From the NCBI GenBank assembly GCA_021789755.1, contig JAJYJD010000218.1:1-6109 (forward strand): DNA of 6,109 nt. The letters run 5' to 3'. The notes beneath the pieces were generated by a model. The model was given only the letters and a program-made list of their open reading frames with translations, made no database searches and was not told the origin of the DNA. The position numbers and the translations under genes were made by a program. How positions within the stretch are numbered: position 1 is the stretch's first letter; each line of letters starts with the position of its first letter. Shown piece by piece: positions 1 to 5,982 of the stretch. This DNA comes from Bacteroidota bacterium (lineage in GTDB: Bacteria; Bacteroidota; Ignavibacteria; Kryptoniales; JAKASW01).

Positions 1-19
1 CAGACACTTTAAACACTAG
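1..19 (+). CDS. purH: PurH C-terminal end (partial): AICAR transformylase / IMP cyclohydrolase
   Basis: Only the last five codons and the stop lie in the window. Bases 2-19 read Arg-His-Phe-Lys-His-stop (TAG at 17-19). PurH proteins characteristically end in RHFRH or RHFKH; the E. coli enzyme ends in MRHFRH. The frame closes 12 nt before the mreB start on the same strand, which is the spacing expected of an operon. PurH catalyses the last two steps of IMP synthesis in the cytoplasm. From memory, purH directly upstream of mreB is a recurrent arrangement in Bacteroidota. The call rests on five residues plus context, so it is an inference; the upstream sequence would settle it. Confidence 0.72.
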
Positions 20-31
20 ACGAGCATAGTA

Positions 32-1057
32 ATGGGATTCTTCGGACTCTTATCCAACGACCTGGCAATTGACCTGGGGACAGCGAACACACTTATCTGG
101 ATGCGTAACAAAGGGGTGGTTCTGCGAGAGCCTTCGATAGTTGCATTCGACAAAAACAGCAAGCGCATCGTCGCAATCGGTCACGAGGCCAGGGAGATGC
201 TCGGCCGAACACACCGGGACATCCAGGTTATACGGCCTATGCGGGACGGTGTCATTGCCGACTTTGAGATTGCGGAAGGCATGCTTCGCGCTTTCATTAA
301 GAAAGTGCACGCGGGCATGTTACCCAGCCGAAGGATAGTCATCAGCGTCCCCAGCGGGATAACGGAGGTCGAGAAGCGGGCAGTACGCGATGCTTCGGAA
401 CACGCCGGCGCAAAAGAGGTTCATCTGATTGCCGAGCCTATGGCTGCTGCCATCGGGATTGGCCTCGATGTGGATGCACCTGTGGGCAACATGGTCATCG
501 ATATCGGCGGTGGAACGACGGAAATAGCGGTAATTGCGCTTTCGGGCATAGTGAACGAGGAATCTATCCGCATCGCCGGCGATGAGATGAACAACGCCAT
601 CATCCAGTTTTTCAAGAAGAACCACAATATCCTCATCGGTGAGCGGACGGCCGAAGCGATTAAATGCGAGGTCGGCTCGGCAATGCCGCTGAAAGAGGAA
701 ATCACGATACAGGTTAAAGGCCGCGACCTTGTGGCCGGAATTCCGAAGACCACAGAGGTGAGTTCAGCCGAGATCAGGGAGGCGCTGAACGAGCCGGTCG
801 GCGCGATCGTGGACGCGATCAAAATCTCGCTTGAGAGAACGCCGCCCGAACTGTCCGCCGACATCCTCGACCGCGGGATAATGCTTTCCGGAGGCGGCGG
901 GTTGCTCAAAGGTCTCGATGAGAGAATCAGGATGGAGACGAACCTGCCCGTCCATGTCGCCGAAGATCCTCTCACCGCCGTCGTCCGCGGCGTGGGGAAA
1001 GTGCTTGATAAGATTGCCGAATATAACAAGGTGCTTATAAAGAGCAGACGTTATTAA
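32..1057 (+). CDS. mreB: Rod shape-determining protein MreB (bacterial actin)
   Basis: This is a 341-residue actin-like ATPase that polymerises beneath the inner membrane and directs the cell-wall elongation complex. All actin-fold signatures are visible: phosphate-1 loop IDLGTANT (residues 13-20), IAEPMAAAIG (133-142) with Glu135 at the expected catalytic position, phosphate-2 loop DIGGGTTE (157-164), KCEVGSA (211-217), and adenosine-binding LSGGGGLLKGLDE (285-297). The hydrophobic N-terminal MGFFGLL fits the short amphipathic membrane anchor of Gram-negative MreB. Length is normal for the family. The ATG at 32 is the only plausible start because it places the phosphate-1 loop correctly. No clear Shine-Dalgarno sequence precedes it (the 12-nt gap is ACGAGCATAGTA), which is common in Bacteroidota. 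It leads the mreBCD-mrdA-rodA cluster and is probably transcribed from a promoter upstream of the window. Confidence 0.98.
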   Translation: MGFFGLLSNDLAIDLGTANTLIWMRNKGVVLREPSIVAFDKNSKRIVAIGHEAREMLGRTHRDIQVIRPMRDGVIADFEIAEGMLRAFIKKVHAGMLPSRRIVISVPSGITEVEKRAVRDASEHAGAKEVHLIAEPMAAAIGIGLDVDAPVGNMVIDIGGGTTEIAVIALSGIVNEESIRIAGDEMNNAIIQFFKKNHNILIGERTAEAIKCEVGSAMPLKEEITIQVKGRDLVAGIPKTTEVSSAEIREALNEPVGAIVDAIKISLERTPPELSADILDRGIMLSGGGGLLKGLDERIRMETNLPVHVAEDPLTAVVRGVGKVLDKIAEYNKVLIKSRRY

Positions 1058-1069
1058 TGGTTGCAGGGA

Positions 1070-1909
1070 ATGTTTAAATGGCTCAGTGAATTCTTCAGGC
1101 TTGCGAAGAACTACATCGTATTTGCTCTCCTCATCTCTCTGTCATTCTTCCTGATTTCCACAAACAATAACGTCCATACCAGGGGCCTTCAAGTACTCGG
1201 CCTGTTCACGACGTCCTATCTTGAAGCCGGTGTCAGGGATGTCATCGGCTATTTCACGCTTGCGTCAAAGAATAAAGAACTGCGGGAGGAGAATGCACGT
1301 CTCATCGACCTGACGGCGAGAATACGCGGAGCGATGGAGGAGAATGAGCAGCTCAGGCAAATGCTCAAGTTCCGCGAGCAGACGCGATCTCAGCTGATCC
1401 CCGCCGACGTGATCGGACGCAGCTCGGAAGGCGGCCGTTATTTCCTCACTCTCGATGCAGGATCCAACAGCGGCGTTCACGCCGGGGATCCCGTCGTCAC
1501 CGGCACGGGCCTGGTGGGGACAGTCTTTGCGGTCAACGACGACTTCTCGCTCGTGCGGACTCTGCTCGATGGCGACAGCAGGATAGCGGCGAAACTTCTC
1601 AATGCTTCTGCAGACGGCCTGATTGTGGCCGGAGATTACGGCCAGCTTGCCATGAAAAACGTCTCGAGGCGATACGTGGTCAGCCCCGGCGATCTTGTCG
1701 AGACTTCTTCGCTCAGCAGTCTCGTTCCGCCCGGCATAGCGATCGGCATGGTAACGAAATCTACCGATGAGCCGGGCAATATTTTTAAGAAGATCGATGT
1801 GCAGCCCGCGGTCGATTTCACTGCCATCTCGGCTGCGTTCGTGATGGAGTATGTACACCCTGCCGGCGCTGCAAATCTCAAGAACGAGAGGCTCAAAAAG
1901 AGGAAATGA
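1070..1909 (+). CDS. mreC: Rod shape-determining protein MreC
   Basis: MreC is a bitopic inner-membrane protein whose periplasmic part binds and activates PBP2 and links it to MreB. From the ATG at 1070 it has 279 residues: a short cytoplasmic N-terminus, one membrane span (about 13-30), a coiled coil rich in Glu/Arg/Leu (about 65-105), then the paired beta-barrel domain (about 110-255). The family signature GDLVETSSLSSLVPPGIAIG is at 207-226. The C-terminus is a short Lys/Arg-rich tail. The reading frame opens at a TTG at 1061, which would add three residues. I prefer the ATG because it gives a typical MreC N-terminus (MFKWLSEFF). GCAGGGA (1063-1069) lies against this ATG, too close to be a good ribosome binding site. 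The gap after mreB is 12 nt, and the stop overlaps mreD by 4 nt. Confidence 0.95.
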   Translation: MFKWLSEFFRLAKNYIVFALLISLSFFLISTNNNVHTRGLQVLGLFTTSYLEAGVRDVIGYFTLASKNKELREENARLIDLTARIRGAMEENEQLRQMLKFREQTRSQLIPADVIGRSSEGGRYFLTLDAGSNSGVHAGDPVVTGTGLVGTVFAVNDDFSLVRTLLDGDSRIAAKLLNASADGLIVAGDYGQLAMKNVSRRYVVSPGDLVETSSLSSLVPPGIAIGMVTKSTDEPGNIFKKIDVQPAVDFTAISAAFVMEYVHPAGAANLKNERLKKRK

Positions 1910-2394
1910 CAAAGCGGCTTTTAATATATGTCGCGCTGGGGATCGCCGCGGTCCTGGTTCAAAAGTTCCTGGATGACTTCGCGTCCATAAATTCGGTTTC
2001 CCCCCAGCTGGTGATCATCTTTGTGGTCTACCTGGCGCTCCGAGAGGGACAGCTCTTCGGCATGAGCGGAGGTTTTCTGATCGGTCTCCTGAACGACTTG
2101 CTCGTGACGCACTTCATCGGTTACACTTCGTTTGTCGGAGTGGTAGCCGGCTTCGCGGCCGGATTTTTCTTCAAGGAGAGCGACATCGAGCTGGCGGCCA
2201 GGACGTTAAATTTCGCGTGGATTTGCGCAATTACGCTTGCCATTTCGGAGCTCGCCGCCCTCCCGATCATAGCTTCCGGAGAATTGGATTACTTGTATGT
2301 CTTTATGAAATTCACAGTTGGTACGACCATTTATACTTCGGTATTCGCGATGGTAATTGTCTTTGTCAATGGCAGGAAGAGTCACTATGTTTGA
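1906..2394 (+). CDS. mreD: Rod shape-determining protein MreD
   Basis: This is a small, very hydrophobic inner-membrane protein of 162 residues, the usual MreD length, with about five or six predicted spans (roughly 5-20, 33-46, 50-66, 70-90, 100-123 and 130-154). GGFLIGLLNDLL (55-66) matches the conserved Gly-rich span with a following Asp typical of MreD. MreD works with MreC in the elongasome and modulates the MreC-PBP2 interaction; its biochemical role is not well defined. The ATG overlaps the mreC stop as ATGA, indicating translational coupling. AAGAGG (1898-1903) lies only 2 nt upstream of the start. Position between mreC and mrdA supports the call, since MreD sequences diverge strongly. 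Confidence 0.94.
   Translation: MTKRLLIYVALGIAAVLVQKFLDDFASINSVSPQLVIIFVVYLALREGQLFGMSGGFLIGLLNDLLVTHFIGYTSFVGVVAGFAAGFFFKESDIELAARTLNFAWICAITLAISELAALPIIASGELDYLYVFMKFTVGTTIYTSVFAMVIVFVNGRKSHYV
2374..2381 (+). promoter_or_regulatory. Ribosome binding site for mrdA, inside mreD
   Basis: AGGAAGAG lies 5 nt before the ATG at 2387 and is among the best Shine-Dalgarno-like sequences in the window. It sits within the last codons of mreD. It decides the mrdA start: 2387 is preferred over the in-frame TTG at 2357 and ATG at 2369, which have no such sequence. Confidence 0.6.
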
Positions 2395-4198
2395 CGCCGA
2401 TTTCGGTTCGCGCGCAAGATCGATCATGATGAGGGGCGTAATTGTCGTCGCGCTGTTCGCGATCATGGCGAAGCTCGGCGACATGCAGCTGGTGAACGAG
2501 GTGATATACGGAAAGAAGTCGGAGGACATTACCACCCGCGTTTTTGTTCAACAGCCGCTGCGTGGCGAGATCTTCGATCGCAACGGAAAGGTTATGGTTG
2601 AAAACGATCCTGCGTACGAAGTTTCGGTAATTCCATACGAGTTCAGGACGGATCAAATCCCCGCGCTGGATTCCCTTCTCCAGATGGACAGCGTCGATAT
2701 CGTGAGGCGCATCCAGATCGGCGAGACGATCTCACCTTTTTTCCCGGTCAGATTGAAGAGAGATATATCGGTGGCGACTCTTTATTCCATCGAAGAGCAT
2801 CTGAAGGATTTTAAAGGAGTCTACTTCGATATAGAACCAAAGAGAGTCTACGTGGGCGAGGCGCGCGCCGCCCACATCCTCGGATTCACAAAGGAGATAT
2901 CGGAGAACCAGCTCACAACGCTCGGCGACTATTACAAACCCGGCGACATTGTCGGTTATACTGGGCTTGAAGCGAGCTACGAGACGATTCTTCGCGGACA
3001 AAAGGGCTACAAGTATCTTGCGGTCAACGCGCGCGGGCAGGTGATGGGACCGTACGACGACGGGAAGATAGATATTCCCGCACAGGACGGATCAGACCTC
3101 TACTTGTCCGTCGATGAAGGCCTTCAAGCGAAAGCCGAATCGCTTCTCGCCGGCAAGCGCGGTGCCGTGGTCGCGCTCGACCCGAGCGACGGCGAAGTCC
3201 TTGCCATGGCCAGCGCACCCGATTTTAGTCCGGAAGTATTCTCCGGGTACACATCGAAAGCCGAATGGGACAAGCTGCTCAACAATCCCGATCATCCTCT
3301 CTTTGACCGGGCCACGATGGCAGTATTGCCGCCCGGATCTACGTTCAAGATGGTGCTCGCCAGCGCTGCACTCCAGGACAGCGTCATCAATACATCCTGG
3401 ACGGTCCATTGCACGGGATCCTTTTATTACGGAGGCAGAGTGTTCGGTGACGACGCCGTCCATGGAACCGTAAACATCGAGAAGGCGCTGGAAATGTCAT
3501 GCGACGTGTTCTTCTACAATCTTATGCTGAAAGTCGGATTCGATACATGGACAAAATTCGGAAGGATGTTCGGGTTCGGTTCGAAGACTGGCATAGACCT
3601 GCAGGAAGAAAGTCCCGGCATAATGCCGTCGAAATCGTACTACGACCGGATCTTCGGGAAGAACAGGTGGACGAGCGGGTATTTGCTGAGTCTCGGAATC
3701 GGTCAGGGAGAGGTGAGTGTCACGCCGCTGCAGCTGGCAGCGTATACGATGGCGATCTCGAACTACGGACACTATTACCAGCCGCATCTTGTCAGATACA
3801 TCAAGGATGGAAAAACGGGAAAAATATATTACACGCAATATGGTGAGCGCACCATTCCTATCAGCACGGAAGTCTTCGACCAGATCAGGCAAGCCATGTA
3901 TCTGGTGGTGAACGGTCCCGGCGGGACGGGACACGAGGCCCAGGTACCGGGAGTGGTAGTAGCCGGCAAAACCGGAACCGCACAGAATCCGCACGGCAAA
4001 GACCACGCCTGGTTTGTGGCCTTTGCGCCTTTCGACCATCCCAAAATTGCCCTCGCCGTCCTTGTGGAGAATGTGGGCTGGGGGGGATCATACGCCGCGC
4101 CGATCGCAGGGCAACTCATAAAATATTACCTTAATGAGACCGGAATTGCTCCGCAGGTAGAGCCAAACGGAGTGGTGGCAACTGCCGCCGCGCGCTGA
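2387..4198 (+). CDS. mrdA: Penicillin-binding protein 2 (elongasome peptidoglycan transpeptidase)
   Basis: This class B penicillin-binding protein forms the peptide crosslinks of lateral wall peptidoglycan with RodA, and is the target of mecillinam-type beta-lactams. From ATG 2387 it has 603 residues: a short cytoplasmic N-terminus, one membrane anchor (about 12-31), a pedestal/dimerisation domain beginning with PLRGEIFDRNG (57-67), and a C-terminal transpeptidase domain (from about 235). The catalytic motifs are complete: SxxK as Ser318-Thr-Phe-Lys321 after PPG, SxD as Ser371-Cys-Asp373 (PBP2 enzymes such as E. coli's also have SxD, not SxN), and KTGTA beginning at Lys528. GIGQGEVSVTPLQLA (437-451) is also typical. 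The start lies 8 nt inside mreD and the stop shares one base with rodA (TGATG). The frame extends upstream to a TTG at 2357, rejected because of the well-spaced ribosome binding site before 2387. The C-terminal tail is short and Ala-rich. Confidence 0.96.
   Translation: MFDADFGSRARSIMMRGVIVVALFAIMAKLGDMQLVNEVIYGKKSEDITTRVFVQQPLRGEIFDRNGKVMVENDPAYEVSVIPYEFRTDQIPALDSLLQMDSVDIVRRIQIGETISPFFPVRLKRDISVATLYSIEEHLKDFKGVYFDIEPKRVYVGEARAAHILGFTKEISENQLTTLGDYYKPGDIVGYTGLEASYETILRGQKGYKYLAVNARGQVMGPYDDGKIDIPAQDGSDLYLSVDEGLQAKAESLLAGKRGAVVALDPSDGEVLAMASAPDFSPEVFSGYTSKAEWDKLLNNPDHPLFDRATMAVLPPGSTFKMVLASAALQDSVINTSWTVHCTGSFYYGGRVFGDDAVHGTVNIEKALEMSCDVFFYNLMLKVGFDTWTKFGRMFGFGSKTGIDLQEESPGIMPSKSYYDRIFGKNRWTSGYLLSLGIGQGEVSVTPLQLAAYTMAISNYGHYYQPHLVRYIKDGKTGKIYYTQYGERTIPISTEVFDQIRQAMYLVVNGPGGTGHEAQVPGVVVAGKTGTAQNPHGKDHAWFVAFAPFDHPKIALAVLVENVGWGGSYAAPIAGQLIKYYLNETGIAPQVEPNGVVATAAAR
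4172..4191 (+). other. Possible RNA hairpin just before the rodA start
   Basis: GTGGTGGC (4172-4179) can pair with GCCGCCGC (4184-4191) around an AACT loop, giving eight pairs of which two are G-U. It ends 6 nt before the rodA ATG, covering the place where a ribosome binding site would be, and no purine-rich site is seen there. It also encodes the Ala-rich end of PBP2, so it may be only a coding by-product. Confidence 0.3.
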
Positions 4199-5418
4199 TG
4201 TTTGATTTCTTCAAAGACTCGTTCGACTACAAAACCTTTACGCTTGCCGTGATACTGGGGTGCATCGGCCTCCTGGCCGTGAACAGCGCCACTTACAATT
4301 CCGGCATGCACGATTATTTCATGAGGGATCTTCTCTGGCAATCCATCGGTCTGGTGGTAGCCATCGCGATCATGTTTTCGTCCAACAGGTTCCTCGAAAA
4401 CAGCGCATACTTTTTCTACATCGTCGCGATCCTTCTCCTGATTTTCGTTCTCGTGGCGGGCAAGCGCGTGGCCAGCCATACGAGCTGGCTCGGGATTCTC
4501 GGCGGGGGCGGACAACCGTCTGAGCTCGCCAAAGTGGCCTCGATCCTTACACTGTCGAAATTCTTGGCGGAGAAGTCGAACCAGCGGCCTCAATGGCAGG
4601 TAATCGCGATCGCCATCGGCATCGTGGCCCTGCCGATGCTCCTGACGATGTTGCAGCCCGATCTGGGCACGACGATCGTTTATCTGGCCATATTCTTCCC
4701 GATACTCTTCTGGGCAGGGCTGCCTCCGATCGTGGTCGTCGGGTTGATTGCGCCGGTCGCTATCGTCTTTGCGGAGTTCACAGGCACCGCGGCCCTTCTC
4801 ATGACCGTCGTGATTTTCGGCGTCCTCTTCTTCATCCTGAGCAGGAAAAAACTGTTCGCGGTGACGCTCAGCTTCGTCGCGGTTTCATTCGGGCTCTTCA
4901 TGGAGTATTTCTACCGCAAGCTTCTTCAGCCCCACCAGCAGAAACGGATCCAGATTTTCCTGAACCCGAACCTGGATCCGCAGGGGGCAGGATACAACGC
5001 ACTGCAGGCCCGCGTTGCCATCGGGAGCGGGGGCCTCTTCGGGAAAGGTTATCTGCACGGGGCTCAGACGCAGCTCCGATTCGTCCCGGCGCGATGGACC
5101 GATTTCATATTCACCGTTATCGGTGAGGAGTTCGGCTTTGTCGGCGCGGCCTTCACACTCCTGGCCTTCGGAGCTTTGTTCTTCAGAGGTATCAGGATCG
5201 CGGAGCTGGTAAAAACGAGATTCGCCAGCCTCGCTTCGGTCGGGATCACCTCCGTCCTTCTTTTCCATGTCTTCATAAATATAGGAATGAACATCAACCT
5301 TGCGCCCATCGTCGGAATACCTCTCCCCTTTATAAGCTACGGCGGATCCTCGATACTGGCCGATTGGATGATGATCGGAATTCTTCTAAATTTCTATGCA
5401 CACAGGAAGGAACATTAG
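4198..5418 (+). CDS. rodA: RodA, SEDS-family peptidoglycan glycosyltransferase
   Basis: RodA is the inner-membrane polymerase that links lipid II into glycan strands during cell elongation, in complex with PBP2. It has 406 residues (E. coli RodA has 370), with about ten membrane spans. SEDS signatures are present: Trp97 followed by QPSELAK (106-112), DPQGAGYNALQ (260-270), AIGSGGLFGKG (274-284), TDFIF (301-305) and GIPLPFISYGGSS (373-385). Asp302 in TDFIF aligns with the essential Asp262 of E. coli RodA. RodA is preferred over FtsW because of the mreBCD-mrdA context and the E. coli-RodA-like IGSGGxxGKGxxHG stretch. Two differences from E. coli are Trp300 where E. coli has His before TDF, and Ser96 where Arg is common before the conserved Trp. 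The start shares one base with the mrdA stop and lacks a visible ribosome binding site, so translation probably depends on reinitiation. Confidence 0.96.
   Translation: MFDFFKDSFDYKTFTLAVILGCIGLLAVNSATYNSGMHDYFMRDLLWQSIGLVVAIAIMFSSNRFLENSAYFFYIVAILLLIFVLVAGKRVASHTSWLGILGGGGQPSELAKVASILTLSKFLAEKSNQRPQWQVIAIAIGIVALPMLLTMLQPDLGTTIVYLAIFFPILFWAGLPPIVVVGLIAPVAIVFAEFTGTAALLMTVVIFGVLFFILSRKKLFAVTLSFVAVSFGLFMEYFYRKLLQPHQQKRIQIFLNPNLDPQGAGYNALQARVAIGSGGLFGKGYLHGAQTQLRFVPARWTDFIFTVIGEEFGFVGAAFTLLAFGALFFRGIRIAELVKTRFASLASVGITSVLLFHVFINIGMNINLAPIVGIPLPFISYGGSSILADWMMIGILLNFYAHRKEH
5404..5411 (+). promoter_or_regulatory. Probable ribosome binding site for dcd, inside rodA
   Basis: AGGAAGGA lies 10 nt before the dcd ATG at 5422, within the last codons of rodA. 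The spacing is slightly long but acceptable. It suggests dcd can initiate on its own and not only by coupling to rodA. Confidence 0.45.
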
Positions 5419-5421
5419 AGC

Positions 5422-5982
5422 ATGATTCTTACGGATAAGCGTATCCTGGAGGAAATAAATAAAGGCAGCATCGTCATCGAACCCTTCGACAGGAAATATC
5501 TCGGATCCAACTCCTATGACGTCCATCTCGCCGATACGCTTGCCATATATAAGGACGATATCCTCGACGCGAGGAAGCACAATGAACTCGAATATATCAG
5601 GATGCACGATCATGACGGTTTCCTCCTTCTTCCGGGACGGCTCTATCTCGGCGTGACGCAGGAATACACCGAGACTCACACTTTTGTGCCTTTCCTCGAA
5701 GGCAAGTCGAGCATCGGCAGACTCGGTATAGATATCCATTCCACAGCGGGCAAGGGCGACGTCGGATACTGTAATACCTGGACGCTGGAGATCAGCGTGA
5801 AGCAGCCGGTCAGGATTTACCCGGGCATGCCGATCGGACAGCTCATTTATTTCGAGATCGGCGGCGAAGTTCTCGTGCCTTACAACCGGAAGCGAACAGC
5901 AAAGTATAATAAGAGGACGAAGCGGCCGGTGGAGTCGATGATGTGGAAAAACTTCAACTCGAGACTTATCGGTTCGAAATGA
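5422..5982 (+). CDS. dcd: dCTP deaminase (possibly bifunctional dCTP deaminase/dUTPase)
   Basis: This is a cytoplasmic enzyme of the dUTPase/Dcd trimer fold that deaminates dCTP to dUTP, feeding dTTP synthesis. It has 186 residues, close to the usual 178-193. Recognisable parts are the N-terminal LTDKRILEEI, LGSNSYDVHL (27-36), the phosphate-binding loop EGKSSIGRLG (93-102), the active-site segment HSTAGKGDVGY (106-116), and TLEIS (121-125) with Glu123 at the position of the catalytic Glu138 of E. coli Dcd. The C-terminal PYNRKRTAKYN resembles the nucleotide-covering tail. It matches the short Bacteroidota form of Dcd. HSTAG replaces the HVTAHR of E. coli and resembles the bifunctional M. tuberculosis enzyme, so release of dUMP rather than dUTP is possible but unproven. 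It begins 3 nt after rodA and overlaps pyrF by 4 nt, so it probably shares the elongasome transcript. Confidence 0.93.
   Translation: MILTDKRILEEINKGSIVIEPFDRKYLGSNSYDVHLADTLAIYKDDILDARKHNELEYIRMHDHDGFLLLPGRLYLGVTQEYTETHTFVPFLEGKSSIGRLGIDIHSTAGKGDVGYCNTWTLEISVKQPVRIYPGMPIGQLIYFEIGGEVLVPYNRKRTAKYNKRTKRPVESMMWKNFNSRLIGSK

Noticed and set aside
1..31. Possible mreB promoter in the AT-rich start of the window
   Set aside because: These bases are explained by the purH tail plus a 12-nt gap, and no promoter motif such as the Bacteroidota TAnnTTTG is present.
421..1029. Long open frame on the - strand across mreB (202 codons), and others across mreC (1265-1912) and mrdA (3497-4039)
   Set aside because: All lie opposite clear, conserved genes, show no recognisable protein motifs, and are expected by-products of codon use at this GC content.
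1460..1491. Nested inverted repeat in mreC: GGATCC at 1460 and 1486 flanking CGGCG-TTCA-CGCCG
   Set aside because: It lies in the middle of the conserved MreC beta domain with an uneven internal loop and no nearby start, stop or T-run, so a coding by-product is the simplest explanation.
4593..5126. A 177-codon + strand open frame inside rodA
   Set aside because: It is out of frame with RodA, whose conserved SEDS motifs run through the same bases. Its Arg/Gly/Asp-rich translation is typical of a frame-shifted shadow.
5412..5424. Possible terminator or promoter between rodA and dcd, where function changes from wall synthesis to nucleotide metabolism
   Set aside because: The gap is 3 nt, and I see no stem followed by T-run and no recognisable -7/-10 or -33/-35 pair nearby.
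1460..5508. Seven GGATCC sites (1460, 1486, 3416, 4946, 4974, 5344, 5503), more than the one or two expected by chance
   Set aside because: The word was picked after the fact. GGA-TCC and CGG-ATC-C codon contexts (Gly-Ser, Arg-Ile) are frequent in these proteins, and spacing and orientation show no pattern.
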